64,000 bases of DNA. It comes from CAVPDG01 sp963702535. Lineage in GTDB: Bacteria > Chloroflexota > Anaerolineae > Anaerolineales > UBA4823. The DNA is taken from the NCBI GenBank assembly GCA_963702535.1, contig CAVPDG010000016.1, positions 383,700 to 447,699 on the forward strand, given 5' to 3'. Shown here in pieces: positions 1 through 10,986 of this stretch (its first letter is position 1; each line of letters starts with the position of its first letter). Below the pieces are notes generated by a model. It was not told the origin of the DNA. It was given only the letters and a program-made list of their open reading frames with translations, and did no database searches. The translations under genes and the position numbers were made by a program.

Positions 1-1248
1 ACGCGGCTGTCGGCTGCCATCGCCGCCCGAAGCGAGCTGGTGGTCCAGCTCATCCAGGAAATGGTGCGCCGCCCCTCCATCGATAGCGAGACCGCCGTCC
101 AGGCGTTCATCCAGGATTTCTGGCGCCAGCGCGGCGTCGAGACCGACGTGTGGGAGCCGGATATCGCTGAGCTGCGCAGCCACCGCGCCTTCACCCCGGT
201 TGAGTACGACTACAAAGGTCGCCCGAACCAGGTGATCTATTTCAAGGGGCAGGGCGGCGGGCGCTCCCTGGCGCTCAACGGGCATGTGGATGTCGTCCCG
301 GTCGATCCTGCGCCCTGGAAGCATGGCGACCCCTTCAGCGGCGCCTATGAAGATGGCCGCGTCTATGGGCGCGGCTCCGTGGACATGAAAGCCGGCGTCG
401 CCGCCTGCATGATCGTCATGGACGCCCTGCTGGAGGCGGGCATCCAGCTGCGCGGCGACCTTCACCTGCAGTGCGTCGCCGACGAGGAGAATGGCGGCAA
501 CGGCACCCTCGCTGCCATCCAGCGCGGCTACCGCGCCGACGCCACCCTCATCCCCGAGCCCACCGGTCCCGATTACCTGGTCATCTCGTCGCGCGGGGCG
601 CAGTTCTTCCGCATCACCGTCCCCGGCTTGGAAGCGCCCATCGAGCACACCATGACCACCGTCAATGTGATCGAGAAGGCTTTCGTGCTCTTCAAAGCCG
701 TGCAAGATTACGCCTGCTGGCGCGTCTCCAATGCAGACCATCCACTCTACGATTGGGACCCCACCAAGATCCCCGTGGCGGTGTGCAAGATCCAGGCAGG
801 CTCGTGGCCCTCCACTTTTGCCGCGCAGTGCGTCATGGAGGGCAGCCTGGAGTGCCTGCCCGGCGAGGATATCCGCCAGGTCCGCGAAGCCTTCCGGACA
901 TACCTGCTGCAGGTTGCCGGGCAGGATGCCTGGCTCAAGGACCACCTGCCGCAGGTGGAGTGGTTTGGCTTGTGGTACGAAGCCGCCGAGACGCCCCAGG
1001 ATTCGCCGCTCATCAGCCGGTTCTCCGCCTCCTACCAGGATGTGATGGGCAAGCAGCCGGTGGTGCTGGGCGGCGGCGGCAGCGACCTGCGCCTGCCCAT
1101 CCTGTATGCAAACAGCCACACCGCCCACTTCGGTCCCAGCGGCGCCTCCATCCACAGCACCGACGAGTACGTCGAGATCGCCTCGGTGATGCAGGTTGCC
1201 CAGGTGCTCGGGCGCTTCATTCTCGACTGGTGCGAGGTCGCCGCATAA
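1..1248 (+). CDS. M20 family metallopeptidase (ArgE/DapE-like deacylase), 5' end cut
   Basis: Zinc-dependent amidohydrolase of the ArgE/DapE/CPG2 group, which removes acyl groups from amino-acid derivatives or cleaves small peptides in the cytosol. The reading frame is open from base 1, so the true start lies outside the window; a GTG at 40 is internal. Metal ligands are visible: His in NGHVDVVPVD, the bridging Asp in GSVDMKAG, the catalytic Glu pair in ADEENGG, and a late His in the C-terminal catalytic part (HFGPSGASIHS). About 415 residues are present, near full family length. The exact substrate cannot be read from sequence. It is followed 32 bp later by a SIS protein on the same strand, so the two may be co-transcribed. 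Confidence 0.9.
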   Translation, partial: TRLSAAIAARSELVVQLIQEMVRRPSIDSETAVQAFIQDFWRQRGVETDVWEPDIAELRSHRAFTPVEYDYKGRPNQVIYFKGQGGGRSLALNGHVDVVPVDPAPWKHGDPFSGAYEDGRVYGRGSVDMKAGVAACMIVMDALLEAGIQLRGDLHLQCVADEENGGNGTLAAIQRGYRADATLIPEPTGPDYLVISSRGAQFFRITVPGLEAPIEHTMTTVNVIEKAFVLFKAVQDYACWRVSNADHPLYDWDPTKIPVAVCKIQAGSWPSTFAAQCVMEGSLECLPGEDIRQVREAFRTYLLQVAGQDAWLKDHLPQVEWFGLWYEAAETPQDSPLISRFSASYQDVMGKQPVVLGGGGSDLRLPILYANSHTAHFGPSGASIHSTDEYVEIASVMQVAQVLGRFILDWCEVAA

Positions 1249-1280
1249 GCTCGCCAGACCGGTCAAGGTTGGATTACTAG

Positions 1281-1874
1281 ATGGAACCGCTCGAAATCGC
1301 CAAGCAAGCCCTGCGCGCCGAAGCCGGTGTGATTAACAGCCTTGCCGGTCAGCTCGGTGAGGGTTTCACCCAGGCTGCCGGCATGCTCGCCGCCTGCCAG
1401 GGGCACGTCATCACCTCCGGCGTGGGCACCACGGGCATGGTCGCCCAGCGCTTCGCCCACCTGCTGTGCAATGTCGGCTGCCCGGCGCTCTTCCTGCACT
1501 CCGGCGATAGCCTGCACGGCTCCTCGGGCGCCGTCAAAAAAGATGACCTGCTCTTCCTGCTCTCCAAGAGCGGCGAGACCCAGGAGACCTGCGACCTGGC
1601 GCGCATCGTCGCCGGGCGCGGCTGCCCCATCATCACCCTCACCGCCCGCCGTGAATCAACTCTGGCACGCCTGAGCACCCTGGTCCTGCTCATGGAACTG
1701 CCGGACGAGATCGATCCCTACGGCGGGCTGATGTCGGTGGGCAGCTCCCTGGCTGCCGCGGCTTACTGCGACGCCCTGGTCTACGCCGTCCTGGAGCTCA
1801 AGGGCGCCTCGCGCCAGGCTTTCATCCAGGGGCACCCCGGCGGCATCATCAGCAAGCTAAAAGAAGACCTCTGA
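1281..1874 (+). CDS. SIS-domain sugar-phosphate isomerase-like protein (KpsF/GutQ type)
   Basis: A 197-residue single SIS domain. The N-terminal half resembles D-arabinose-5-phosphate isomerases: SGVGTTGMVAQ (phosphosugar loop), HSGDSLHGSSG and the Ser/Thr-rich LSKSGETQET. Unlike classical KpsF/KdsD (about 320 aa) it lacks the C-terminal CBS pair, so it belongs to the short stand-alone form. Expected role is aldose/ketose phosphate isomerisation or sugar-phosphate sensing. It starts at ATG 1281 just after the M20 gene and is complete, ending HPGGIISKLKEDL. The substrate is unknown; no LPS genes are nearby. Confidence 0.82.
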   Translation: MEPLEIAKQALRAEAGVINSLAGQLGEGFTQAAGMLAACQGHVITSGVGTTGMVAQRFAHLLCNVGCPALFLHSGDSLHGSSGAVKKDDLLFLLSKSGETQETCDLARIVAGRGCPIITLTARRESTLARLSTLVLLMELPDEIDPYGGLMSVGSSLAAAAYCDALVYAVLELKGASRQAFIQGHPGGIISKLKEDL

Positions 1875-2004
1875 CCGATTCCAACATCTCATTAATATTT
1901 CGCTAACATAATTCCAACGCTTCTTCCCTATAATTGCCTATACGAACAGGGGCGGTTTGCTTAACCTGCCTCCTGTATCTCATCGACAACCGGAGCCTTG
2001 CACC

Positions 2005-2388
2005 ATGAGCGATTCTCGCCTGTCACAGTTCGAAAACCAGAGCTACCTCAACCTCGAGACCTTCCGCAAGAGCGGCGTGGGCGTGCAGACGCCCGTGTGG
2101 TTCGTGGAAGATGGCGGCGTGCTCTACGTGCGCACCATCGCCAATTCGGGCAAGGTCAAGCGCATCCGCAACAACAGCCAGGTGCGCGTCGTGCCCTCCG
2201 GCGGGCGCGGCGAGCCGCGTGGCGAGTGGGTGCAGGCGCGCGCCGCCCTGGCAGACGCGAGCCGCGCCGAGCAGGTCAACAAGTTAATGAAACGCAAGTA
2301 TGGCGTTCAGAAGAGCATGTTCGATCTGCTCGGGCGCTTCAACAAGAGCGACTACGCCACCCTGGCGATTCAGATCATCGAAGCATAA
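2005..2388 (+). CDS. PPOX-class (pyridoxamine-phosphate-oxidase-like) flavin/F420 protein
   Basis: A 127-residue split-barrel protein of the PNPOx-like superfamily, most like the PPOX-class F420-dependent group. The start is ATG 2005, which gives MSDSRLSQFENQSYLNLETF; upstream in-frame codons are possible but encode nothing typical. Family features are a strand with TPVWFVEDGGVLYVRT, then SGKVKRIRNNSQVRV in the cofactor-binding segment. A perfect TATAAT lies at 1929-1934, upstream of the start, but no good -35 accompanies it. Cofactor (FMN or F420) and substrate cannot be decided here. Confidence 0.8.
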   Translation: MSDSRLSQFENQSYLNLETFRKSGVGVQTPVWFVEDGGVLYVRTIANSGKVKRIRNNSQVRVVPSGGRGEPRGEWVQARAALADASRAEQVNKLMKRKYGVQKSMFDLLGRFNKSDYATLAIQIIEA

Positions 2389-2420
2389 TTGGCGCCAGAT
2401 TATTGTTGCGTATTCTAAAA

Positions 2421-2560
2421 CCTTTGCGTTCATTGCGCCTTTGCGTGAAGAATTTACCTTGACAGATAGGACAGTTGCTTTGCGGTTTCCATACCTTTCT
2501 CTTATTTCTCACCCCAATTGCACTTCTTCGCGTCCTTTGCGCCTTGGCGGTGATCAAGAA
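2421..2560. repeat. CTTTGCG-type dispersed intergenic repeat, two blocks
   Basis: Two blocks (about 2421-2450 and 2523-2560) are built from short words such as CCTTTGCG, TTGCGCC and GCGTCC, read in the same direction. They fill most of the gap between the PPOX gene and clpB. The same kind of motif recurs near 26820-26860 and 28424-28550. No coding potential is seen. Confidence 0.6.
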
Positions 2561-2585
2561 ATTATCGTTTGAAAGGAGTTGAGCG

Positions 2586-5200
<2,615 letters not shown>

Positions 5201-5202
5201 AA

Positions 5203-5236
5203 ACGACGGAGCGGCGATGAGCCGCTCCGGTTGTTT
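5203..5236 (+). terminator. Intrinsic terminator-like hairpin after clpB
   Basis: GGAGCGGC (5208-5215), loop GATGA, GCCGCTCC (5221-5228), then TTGTTT. It lies 8 bases after the inferred clpB stop at 5200, which also supports that stop. Confidence 0.7.
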
Positions 5237-5275
5237 AACCAAAGATGGTGTGGCGGATACACATTACGGCTAAGC

Positions 5276-5674
5276 CTAACGAACCTCTGCGTTCCAATCC
5301 GTGGGCTGCAAGGAGATGCCGGGCGGGAAAGCGCTGTGGGTGAAATATACGCCGCTTGCTTTCTTCAGGTAGTCAGGGAAGCCGTCCATATATTGGGCGA
5401 TAACCTGCTTTATGAAGGTAGCGTCTTCGCCGGAGACAGAGAGCAATGCGAAAATCTTCAAAGTGTGCTCCTCGCTGGACCATACGTTGAAGCGCTTCAG
5501 TGCCAGTTTGGCGAATTTGCGTGCCTGTACAGCTTCGTTGGCGTCGCACAGATTGTAAGCGGTCTCTTGGATGTCCGCATGCATGTCGGGGATGTACAGG
5601 TTAAGCAGCTGCTTGGCGTGCCGGCCGCCGTCAGGCATGTTGATGGTCAGCTCGATGGTGAAGAGGGTGGTCAT
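5276..5674 (-). CDS. Hypothetical protein, 132 aa
   Basis: I do not recognise this family. The start is taken as ATG 5674 (MTTLFTIELTINMPDGGRHA) because GGAGG lies about 11 bases upstream; a longer in-frame version is possible. The protein is soluble and mixed alpha/beta by composition, with DMHADIQETAYNLCDANEA in the middle and PDYLKKASGVYFTHSAFPPG near the end; no signal peptide or membrane segment is seen. It lies in the AT-richer patch with the next gene, on the same strand, and could be part of a transferred unit. Confidence 0.6.
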   Translation of the reverse strand: MTTLFTIELTINMPDGGRHAKQLLNLYIPDMHADIQETAYNLCDANEAVQARKFAKLALKRFNVWSSEEHTLKIFALLSVSGEDATFIKQVIAQYMDGFPDYLKKASGVYFTHSAFPPGISLQPTDWNAEVR

Positions 5675-6033
5675 AGGTATGCTTGCCTCCATATATATTA
5701 AGACTGAGACAGTTCGGCCTGCAGGGATAGTGCATCGCTGATGCACCATTTTTGGGGTGGCCACCCTCCTGTGCCACGATCAACTTTTATTTACCTACCT
5801 TTCCCCGCCAACCTTGAGCCAGTAGGATGCATCTGTGGCGTATCGTATTCTTTAGCCAGTACCCTGGAAAGATAACACTTCAGGTATGTAAAGATTATAC
5901 CGTAGACCAAAAATGGTGCGTCCTGACGAATGCACCCTACCTCTGCGTCGTCGGTTTCGCTCTTTGAAATGGCGATTTTATCTACAATTCTTGCCTCACT
6001 ATATCGCTTTAAACCGTCCTTCAGGCAGCCGTT
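5675..6033. other. Intergenic stretch, nothing recognised
   Basis: AT-richer than the surroundings. It contains a short inverted repeat GTGCATC-GCT-GATGCAC near 5729-5745, followed on the plus strand by CATTTTTGG, which could be a weak terminator. No gene or RNA is recognised. Confidence 0.4.
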
Positions 6034-6527
6034 TCAGTCAATGTTTTGTTCGGCTATTTCGCTAGCGATCGGAATATCCTTTCTCAATATCGATAATTCC
6101 CAAACGCCTTCCGCTGTAGAATAAACGCCCATCCCATTACAATTATGCTTATTTAAATGCGTGACAATCTTTTGAATAACCCGCCTTCCTCCGACTTCTT
6201 GATAAAATCTTACACTCTGGTTTTCATGTAACAAGGTGTCTACGTCAGTGTCATCAAATTTGTTCCAACGAATTGGTTGATTCTTGGTACTGCGGGTAGA
6301 TAGCATTCATCGCCGCTTGAATTGACGGAAAATCCATATCATTTTGTACTTCCCATTGGCGATCACAGCTAAATCGATAAAGGGTACCGGCCAATAAACA
6401 GATGGCAAAGCCGTATATCTCGGCAGCAATCCTTCCATCTGTGTACTTCATATTCCCGTATGGCTTATCGCCAGACCAGGCCCAAGTACAATACTTTTGC
6501 AAAATCGAGATGAGAAGGTGGCTTCAT
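6034..6527 (-). CDS. Hypothetical protein, frameshifted, AT-rich
   Basis: Two overlapping frames join into one protein of about 160 aa. The likely start is ATG 6527 (MKPPSHLDFAKVLY), with a frame change near 6490 into a frame containing DKPYGNMKYTDGRIAAEIYG, and a second near 6270 into VRFYQEVGGRRVIQKIVTHL and the end SEIAEQNID. No family is recognised; a small soluble alpha/beta fold with a Trp-rich N-terminus is all that can be said. Base composition is lower in GC than the flanking genes, suggesting transfer. Small AT-rich genes of this kind are often immunity proteins or antitoxins, but I see no toxin partner. Confidence 0.5.
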
Positions 6528-6572
6528 TGCTTGTTTTCTAGAAAGCTGGAAGTGCACGTTTGCAGATAATTG

Positions 6573-6614
6573 TTATCGTGAAACAGGAGGAGCTATCCTC
6601 CTGTTTCACGATAA
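6573..6614 (-). terminator. Perfect 19-bp hairpin downstream of the 6635-7973 gene
   Basis: TTATCGTGAAACAGGAGGA (6573-6591) and its exact reverse complement (6596-6614) enclose the loop GCTA. It lies about 20 bases past the stop of the minus-strand lipoprotein gene. There is no clear U tract, so it may act as a 3'-end stabiliser rather than a classic terminator. Confidence 0.6.
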
Positions 6615-6634
6615 ATAGGCGAATTCGCCCAACC

Positions 6635-7973
6635 CTATTTTTCCTGCCCCAACATCCACTCATACAACACCGGGTCCGCATACACCTTCACCGGCACGTC
6701 TTGCTTCATATCCGCGCTGACCGTGATCTTCGCTTCCCCTCCGCAGGCGTTCAACGCATCCACCAGCGCCTGCTCCACCTCGACCGGCACGTAGGGATCG
6801 CGCTTGCCGTGAAAAGCCCACACCGGCACATCCTTCAGGTCGCAGATGTTATCCGGCACAGCAAACGGGTAAGCGGCGTAGCCCGCCACCGGCGCCAGCG
6901 CCGCAAAAGTCTCGGGATGGCGCAAGCCGAGCGCCCATACCCCGTTGCCGCCCATGTCATTTCCGGTCAGGTAAACGCGCTTTTCGTCAATGGGCAGGTT
7001 CGCCTTGAGCTCGTCCAATAACTGGAAAACCACCTCGGGCATCTCGCCCCTGCTCCAAAAATCGTAATCCCCGTCGCCGAGCGGGGAGATGGCAATGAAG
7101 GGATAATCCGCTTCACCTTCAAGCTGCTTGGGGAAAGGCTCCTGCCGCAGCAGATCGAGCGTGGCGCCGCGCACGGCGCCCCGTGCAGGTAAACGACCAG
7201 GGGCCACGCTTGCTGCGCCTCCTTGCCGTAGTCCTCCGGCAGGTAAAGCAGGAAATCCAGCCCCGTCTTGTCCGAGGTGTAACCGTGCTGCCCCGCCTTG
7301 ACCCCGGACGAGAGCGCCGGATACGTTTCTTTTTCCAGGACGGTGAAGCGCACATCGTGCTGGTACTCGCCGGGCTGGTAGACGTTCATGCCGTCGTCCA
7401 CCGCCGTTTTCATCGTCTGCTTCAGCCGCAGCGTGTGCGCTCCGGGCGTCAGGTTGCGCAGATTGAGCAGCCACTGCCGCGACTTGTTGTCCTCCCCGTG
7501 CGCAGAATAATCGAGCTCGTACGGCTCGAAAGCTTCCAGGTCGATCTTCTCCCCGTCGATGGTCAGCTCCCAGGTGATATTTTCCCAGTTAGTCCTCCAG
7601 CTTCGACTCGCGCGCCAGCCACCCCAGGTTGACCGTCATCCCCGACAGGCGCGGCGCCTTGCACTCGCTGGTTGTCTGCGCCGGCGCGTGGTTATCGGGC
7701 ATATTTTCGCAAAATTGCCAGAGATAGGGGTAGACCAGTGTCGGCGCGCCCTGCTCCAGCGTCATAGCGCCAATCTTGCCCCCCGGCTTGACCATCCCTA
7801 TATCCGTTGCGGTGGCTTGTGGCGCCTCAGTCGCCCGACTGTATTTGAGGGGGCTGTGTCCCCGACTGTACTTGAGGGGGCTGAGTCCCCGATGGCGCTT
7901 GAGGCGATATAGCACATGCTGCCAGGCTCAGAGCCAGGGATCCGCTGAGGATAAGCAGAACAGGTCTTCTCAT
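6635..7973 (-). CDS. Lipoprotein alpha/beta hydrolase (predicted esterase/peptidase), frameshifted
   Basis: The start is ATG 7973 with SD GGAGGAG; the first 20 residues (MRRPVLLILSGSLALSLAAC) are a lipoprotein signal with lipobox LAAC. A linker of SGTQPPQ-type repeats follows, then an N-terminal domain with GAMTLEQGAPTLVYPYLW, an Ig-like segment, and a hydrolase domain with LPEDYG...LVVYLHG, nucleophile motif TGNDMGG (Asp at the usual Ser position), and VWAFHGKRDPYVP near the C-terminus. This layout matches COG4099-like secreted esterases. Frame changes occur near 7815, 7590 and 7180. It should be anchored outside the cytoplasmic membrane and act on esters or short peptides. The odd nucleophile makes hydrolase activity uncertain. 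Confidence 0.7.
7837..7903. repeat. 27-bp tandem repeat in a lipoprotein linker
   Basis: Two copies of a 27-bp unit (7837-7863, 7864-7890) differ by two bases, and a partial third follows to 7903. They encode SGTQPPQVQ/SGTQPPQIQ on the minus strand, directly after the lipid-modified Cys of the 6635-7973 protein. Confidence 0.8.
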
Positions 7974-8265
7974 GGTTCTCCTCCTCTCGTGCTTGAGACA
8001 GCATCAACCGGTGTCGGCTCTGATGGTACGATCAAACTTTATCAACGATGGAATCCAGCCCTACGGTGATCATTGTACAAAAAAATCAAGTTCAGCACAA
8101 GCAGATCAGAAACCCAGCTTCTAAAAAACCTCCCTGTCCCACCCGAGAGAGGCTGGTCCCGAGTGCTCTGCGAAAGTCTGGGGATTATACCGGGAGCGAG
8201 CACAACCAATCCGGGAAAAAGGTGTAGTAAAATGCAGCAAGAATGCCACAAGGAGTCCTCGTGCC

Positions 8266-8500
8266 ATGCCCGCCATGGACTACTCGAAAATAGCCGACCT
8301 CTACGACCTTTACGCCCAGACCGAGGTGGATATCCCCTTCTTTATCCAGGAGCTGGAGTTTTACCTGCATTCGAAGGAGACTTTGGAGATCGCTTGCCTT
8401 CACGCAAGGCTTTCGGGTTCAGGCGTTATACGGCGATTACGAGCGCTGCGCTTTCCAGCCGCAGACGAGCCCGTTCATGATCTGGATCTTAAGCAAGTAG
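8266..8500 (+). pseudogene. SAM-dependent methyltransferase remnant (internal deletion)
   Basis: The beginning is that of a class I methyltransferase (MDYSKIADLYDLYAQTEVD), with AAGGAG upstream of ATG 8266. After about 30 residues the typical C-terminus appears in another frame: VQALYGDYERCAFQPQTSPF then MIWILSK and stop at 8500. The central SAM-binding part, roughly 150-180 residues in intact relatives, is missing. The remnant cannot bind SAM and is a deletion pseudogene, not just a sequencing indel. Confidence 0.7.
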
Positions 8501-8537
8501 TAAATTGCGAAATAACTTCAAGAAAGGAGCAGCCCCC

Positions 8538-9190
8538 ATGCCGCCTTCCCACCTCGAGTCATATCTTGCCCTGCCCGCCTCGGGCAAGGTCCCGGCGTCC
8601 TCGTGCTCCACGCCTGGTGGGGCTTAAGCGAGGTGATCCAAGACGTTTGCAACCGGCTCGCTGAAGAAGGTTTCGTCGCCTACGCCCCCGACCTTTACCA
8701 CGGCAAGCACGCCGCCACCATCGAAGAAGCCGCAGCTTTGAGCGACCAGTTGGACGACGCAGGCGCCAAAGCCGATGCCGCCGCCGCGCTGGATGCTCTC
8801 TGGGAGCGCCTGCGGGCTCCGCAGGGCGGGCTGGGCGTGGTCGGTTTCTCGCTGGGCGCCTACTTTGCCCTTCACCTCTCAGCCGCCGCCCCCGAGCGCG
8901 TCAAGGCTGTGGCGCTCTTCTACGGCACGGGAGATGGAGATTTCAGCCGCGCAAAAGCGAGCTACCTGGGGCACTTCGCCGGGACGGATCCCTACGAGCC
9001 GCCGGAACAGGTGGACTGGTTGGAAAGCACGCTCCAGGCTGCCGGTCGCCCGGCGAAATTCTACCGCTACCCCGGCATGGGACACTGGTTCTTTGAGCCT
9101 GACCGCCCGGACGCCTACAACGCAGCCGCCGCCCGCCTGGCATGGGAGCGCACCGTTTCCTTCCTGAGGCAAACGCTTTCACAAGCCTGA
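8538..9190 (+). CDS. Dienelactone hydrolase family protein, one frameshift near the start
   Basis: Starts at ATG 8538 with SD AAAGGAG (MPPSHLESYLALPASG); one base is missing near 8585, after which the frame continues VLVLHAWWGLSEVIQDVCNR. The alpha/beta hydrolase core has the nucleophile elbow GFSLG (Ser, where classic DLH has Cys), the acid in FAGTDPYEPPEQ and the His in YPGMGHWFFEPDRPDAY. Total about 217 aa, normal for the family. It probably hydrolyses a cyclic ester or small carboxylester in the cytosol; substrate unknown. Confidence 0.8.
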
Positions 9191-9211
9191 AGCGCTGTAG
9201 GATAGAGCCTC

Positions 9212-9824
9212 TTACCCCGCTGCGGCTGGGATAACCGCCTTCTCCTTCCACAAGGTCCAGCCCAGGGCTGCCCAGCCCAACCCGCTTAATAAGTGGGCAA
9301 CGATCCCGTAGATCCTGTACCCGCCAATCGGATCGGATATCTCCATAGGGATCAGCGCCAACCAAAGGCAACGATCTGCAATACCCCGATCAGCAGGATC
9401 AGGGTAACGCTCAGTGGCAGAGGCGCGTGTTGCTCCGGCTTCCCAGCGCCAGCAGGATCAGCCCCACGCCCAGGACCGGCACAAAGAAGGGCGGACCCAA
9501 TGCCCGGATGATCAGGTCGATCAGCGCCGGGATAATGAGAGCTGCCAGGCTGAGGATGTAACCGATTTTTGCCATTCGCCGGGCGCCTCGCGCCAGGAGA
9601 GGGTAAAGCAATGCCAGCCCCAGAGCAACCAGCAGGCTGGGCGGAGCGCTGAGCAGCATACCCCAAAACAACGTGCTGCGACCCAATACCGCCTGGGTTT
9701 CGTCGTAAGAAGTCGGTCCATGCACGGATGTATAGATGACCCACAGCCCGGCCATCAGCAAGCCGCCCGCGATGAAAGCTAAGCCAGCCCAACGCTCAAG
9801 GCCGGAAATCTGCTCGTTTTGAAT
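9212..9824 (-). CDS. Hypothetical multi-pass membrane protein, frameshifted
   Basis: Joining two frames gives about 200 aa with five or so hydrophobic segments: around LAFIAGGLLMAGLWVIYTSV, LLSAPPSLLVALGLALLYPL, ILSLAALIIPALIDLIIRAL, PVLGVGLILLAL, and after frame changes near 9425 and 9360 LSVTLILLIGVLQIVAFGWA, IYGIVAHLLSGLGWAALGWT, then VIPAAAG and stop at 9212. The start is unclear because no good start codon lies in frame; I place it near 9824. No family recognised. Confidence 0.55.
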
Positions 9825-9842
9825 ACGTTCCTACTCTGGGAA

Positions 9843-10259
9843 TCATTCGATCACATCACATGCGCCCAGCGTCACCGGCGTCGCCGCCCGTAGCGTGTTC
9901 TGGATTTCCGCCACCCGATCTGTATGCCGCATCAGGTCCAGGACCGCCTGCCGGCTGGCGTCTGCCTTAACTCGCGCCCGGTAGCTCACATTGCTCGCCG
10001 CTCCGCCCTCGTGCTCGAAATTCCCCTGCACTTCGACCTCGACCCGCTCGACCTGGATGCCGCGCTTCCCCGCTTCACGGTAAATATCGTTGCAGTAGCA
10101 CGTCGCCAGCGCCAGGAAGAGCAGCTCCCCGCCGCTGACGCTCGAGCCATAGCCCTCTGCCCAGGCAGGGATGTTGATCGCCTGCTGTTTATCGTTCACC
10201 TGCAGGTTGACTTCATTCACACCCTGGTAGTTGCTCACGCTCGCCCGGAATTTAGCCAT
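9843..10259 (-). CDS. OsmC-family protein
   Basis: 138 residues from ATG 10259 with SD AGGAGGAG. OsmC/Ohr fold: N-terminal strands, then ISGGELLFLALATCYCNDIY-like region (actual SVSGGELLFLALATCYCNDI) bearing the peroxidatic Cys on the central helix, and a C-terminal sheet. In classic members a second Cys sits in a CPV motif; here that position reads AATPVTLGAC, so the resolving Cys is missing or replaced by the Cys four residues later. Likely a cytosolic thiol-dependent hydroperoxide reductase or a derived binding protein. Confidence 0.8.
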   Translation of the reverse strand: MAKFRASVSNYQGVNEVNLQVNDKQQAINIPAWAEGYGSSVSGGELLFLALATCYCNDIYREAGKRGIQVERVEVEVQGNFEHEGGAASNVSYRARVKADASRQAVLDLMRHTDRVAEIQNTLRAATPVTLGACDVIE

Positions 10260-10433
10260 AGCGCTCCTCCTGAGATTTAAATGCAAGCCGTAACACACCC
10301 GGTAAACGGTTGTGCGCCACTACAAGATATTTACGATAAACTTAGGAAGATTATTATACTGGATTATTGCTTCCCAAAAATAATGGGCGATCCCCCCTTC
10401 ACACAGCCAAGCTGATTGCTGGTATTTTTCCCC

Positions 10434-10954
10434 TTATGCGAGTCGTCTCCGCGCCGCCAGGAGCGCCGCCTCCAATATCAGCGCAGTGGCTGTCAATCCC
10501 ACGTACAGCCATGGACCCCACAACCTCCATAAGGGTCCCGCAGGGTAAGAGGACACCAGCAGCAAGCCCAAGCCAACCGCAACCCCGAGGGCTACGATAT
10601 GAAATACCAACCGCCTCCGGCTGTCCCCACGTATGATCAGCAACAGTGTGCTGAAAAAGGGCAATACGATCAGGAGTCCAAACAAAGCGATGAAGATCTC
10701 GCGAGCGCGACCTGTAATCACTGTGGTCCCGTGACCACTCCCACGACAATGTTGGCGAGTGCTCCCGTTATCGTAAAAAGCACCCAGGCGCCCGATAGCG
10801 GCGACCCGCAAAAATCACCTTCCAGCCTGACGAAGGGAGCCGTACACGGGTATTCCGCTGGCACATTAACCCGGTCATAAGCCCAGGGACCGGCGATTGC
10901 CACCAAAAGTAAGATCAGAAGCGCCACTCGCAAGGCACGTTTGTACTCATTCAT
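10434..10954 (-). CDS. Hypothetical membrane protein, one frameshift
   Basis: Starts at ATG 10954 (MNEYKRALRVALLILLLVAI). The first membrane span is followed by an external loop with three Cys-containing stretches (VPAEYPCTAPFVRLEGDFCG), a second span (VLFTITGALANIVVGVV), then after a frame change near 10735 two or three more (FIALFGLLIVLPFFSTLLLI; LVFHIVALGVAVGLGLLLV; LYVGLTATALILEAALL). About 170 aa. No family recognised; the two Cys could form a disulfide. Confidence 0.55.
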
Positions 10955-10986
10955 CCATATCATCTCCGGCATCCTTCATGCCGCGA

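Noticed and set aside
5930..6124. Small plus-strand membrane peptide opposite the 6034-6527 gene
   Set aside because: No SD, overlaps the minus-strand gene end, and the hydrophobicity comes from the AT-rich antisense frame.
10367..10636. Proline-rich plus-strand frame
   Set aside because: It is the reverse strand of the membrane protein at 10434-10954 and has no own start signal.
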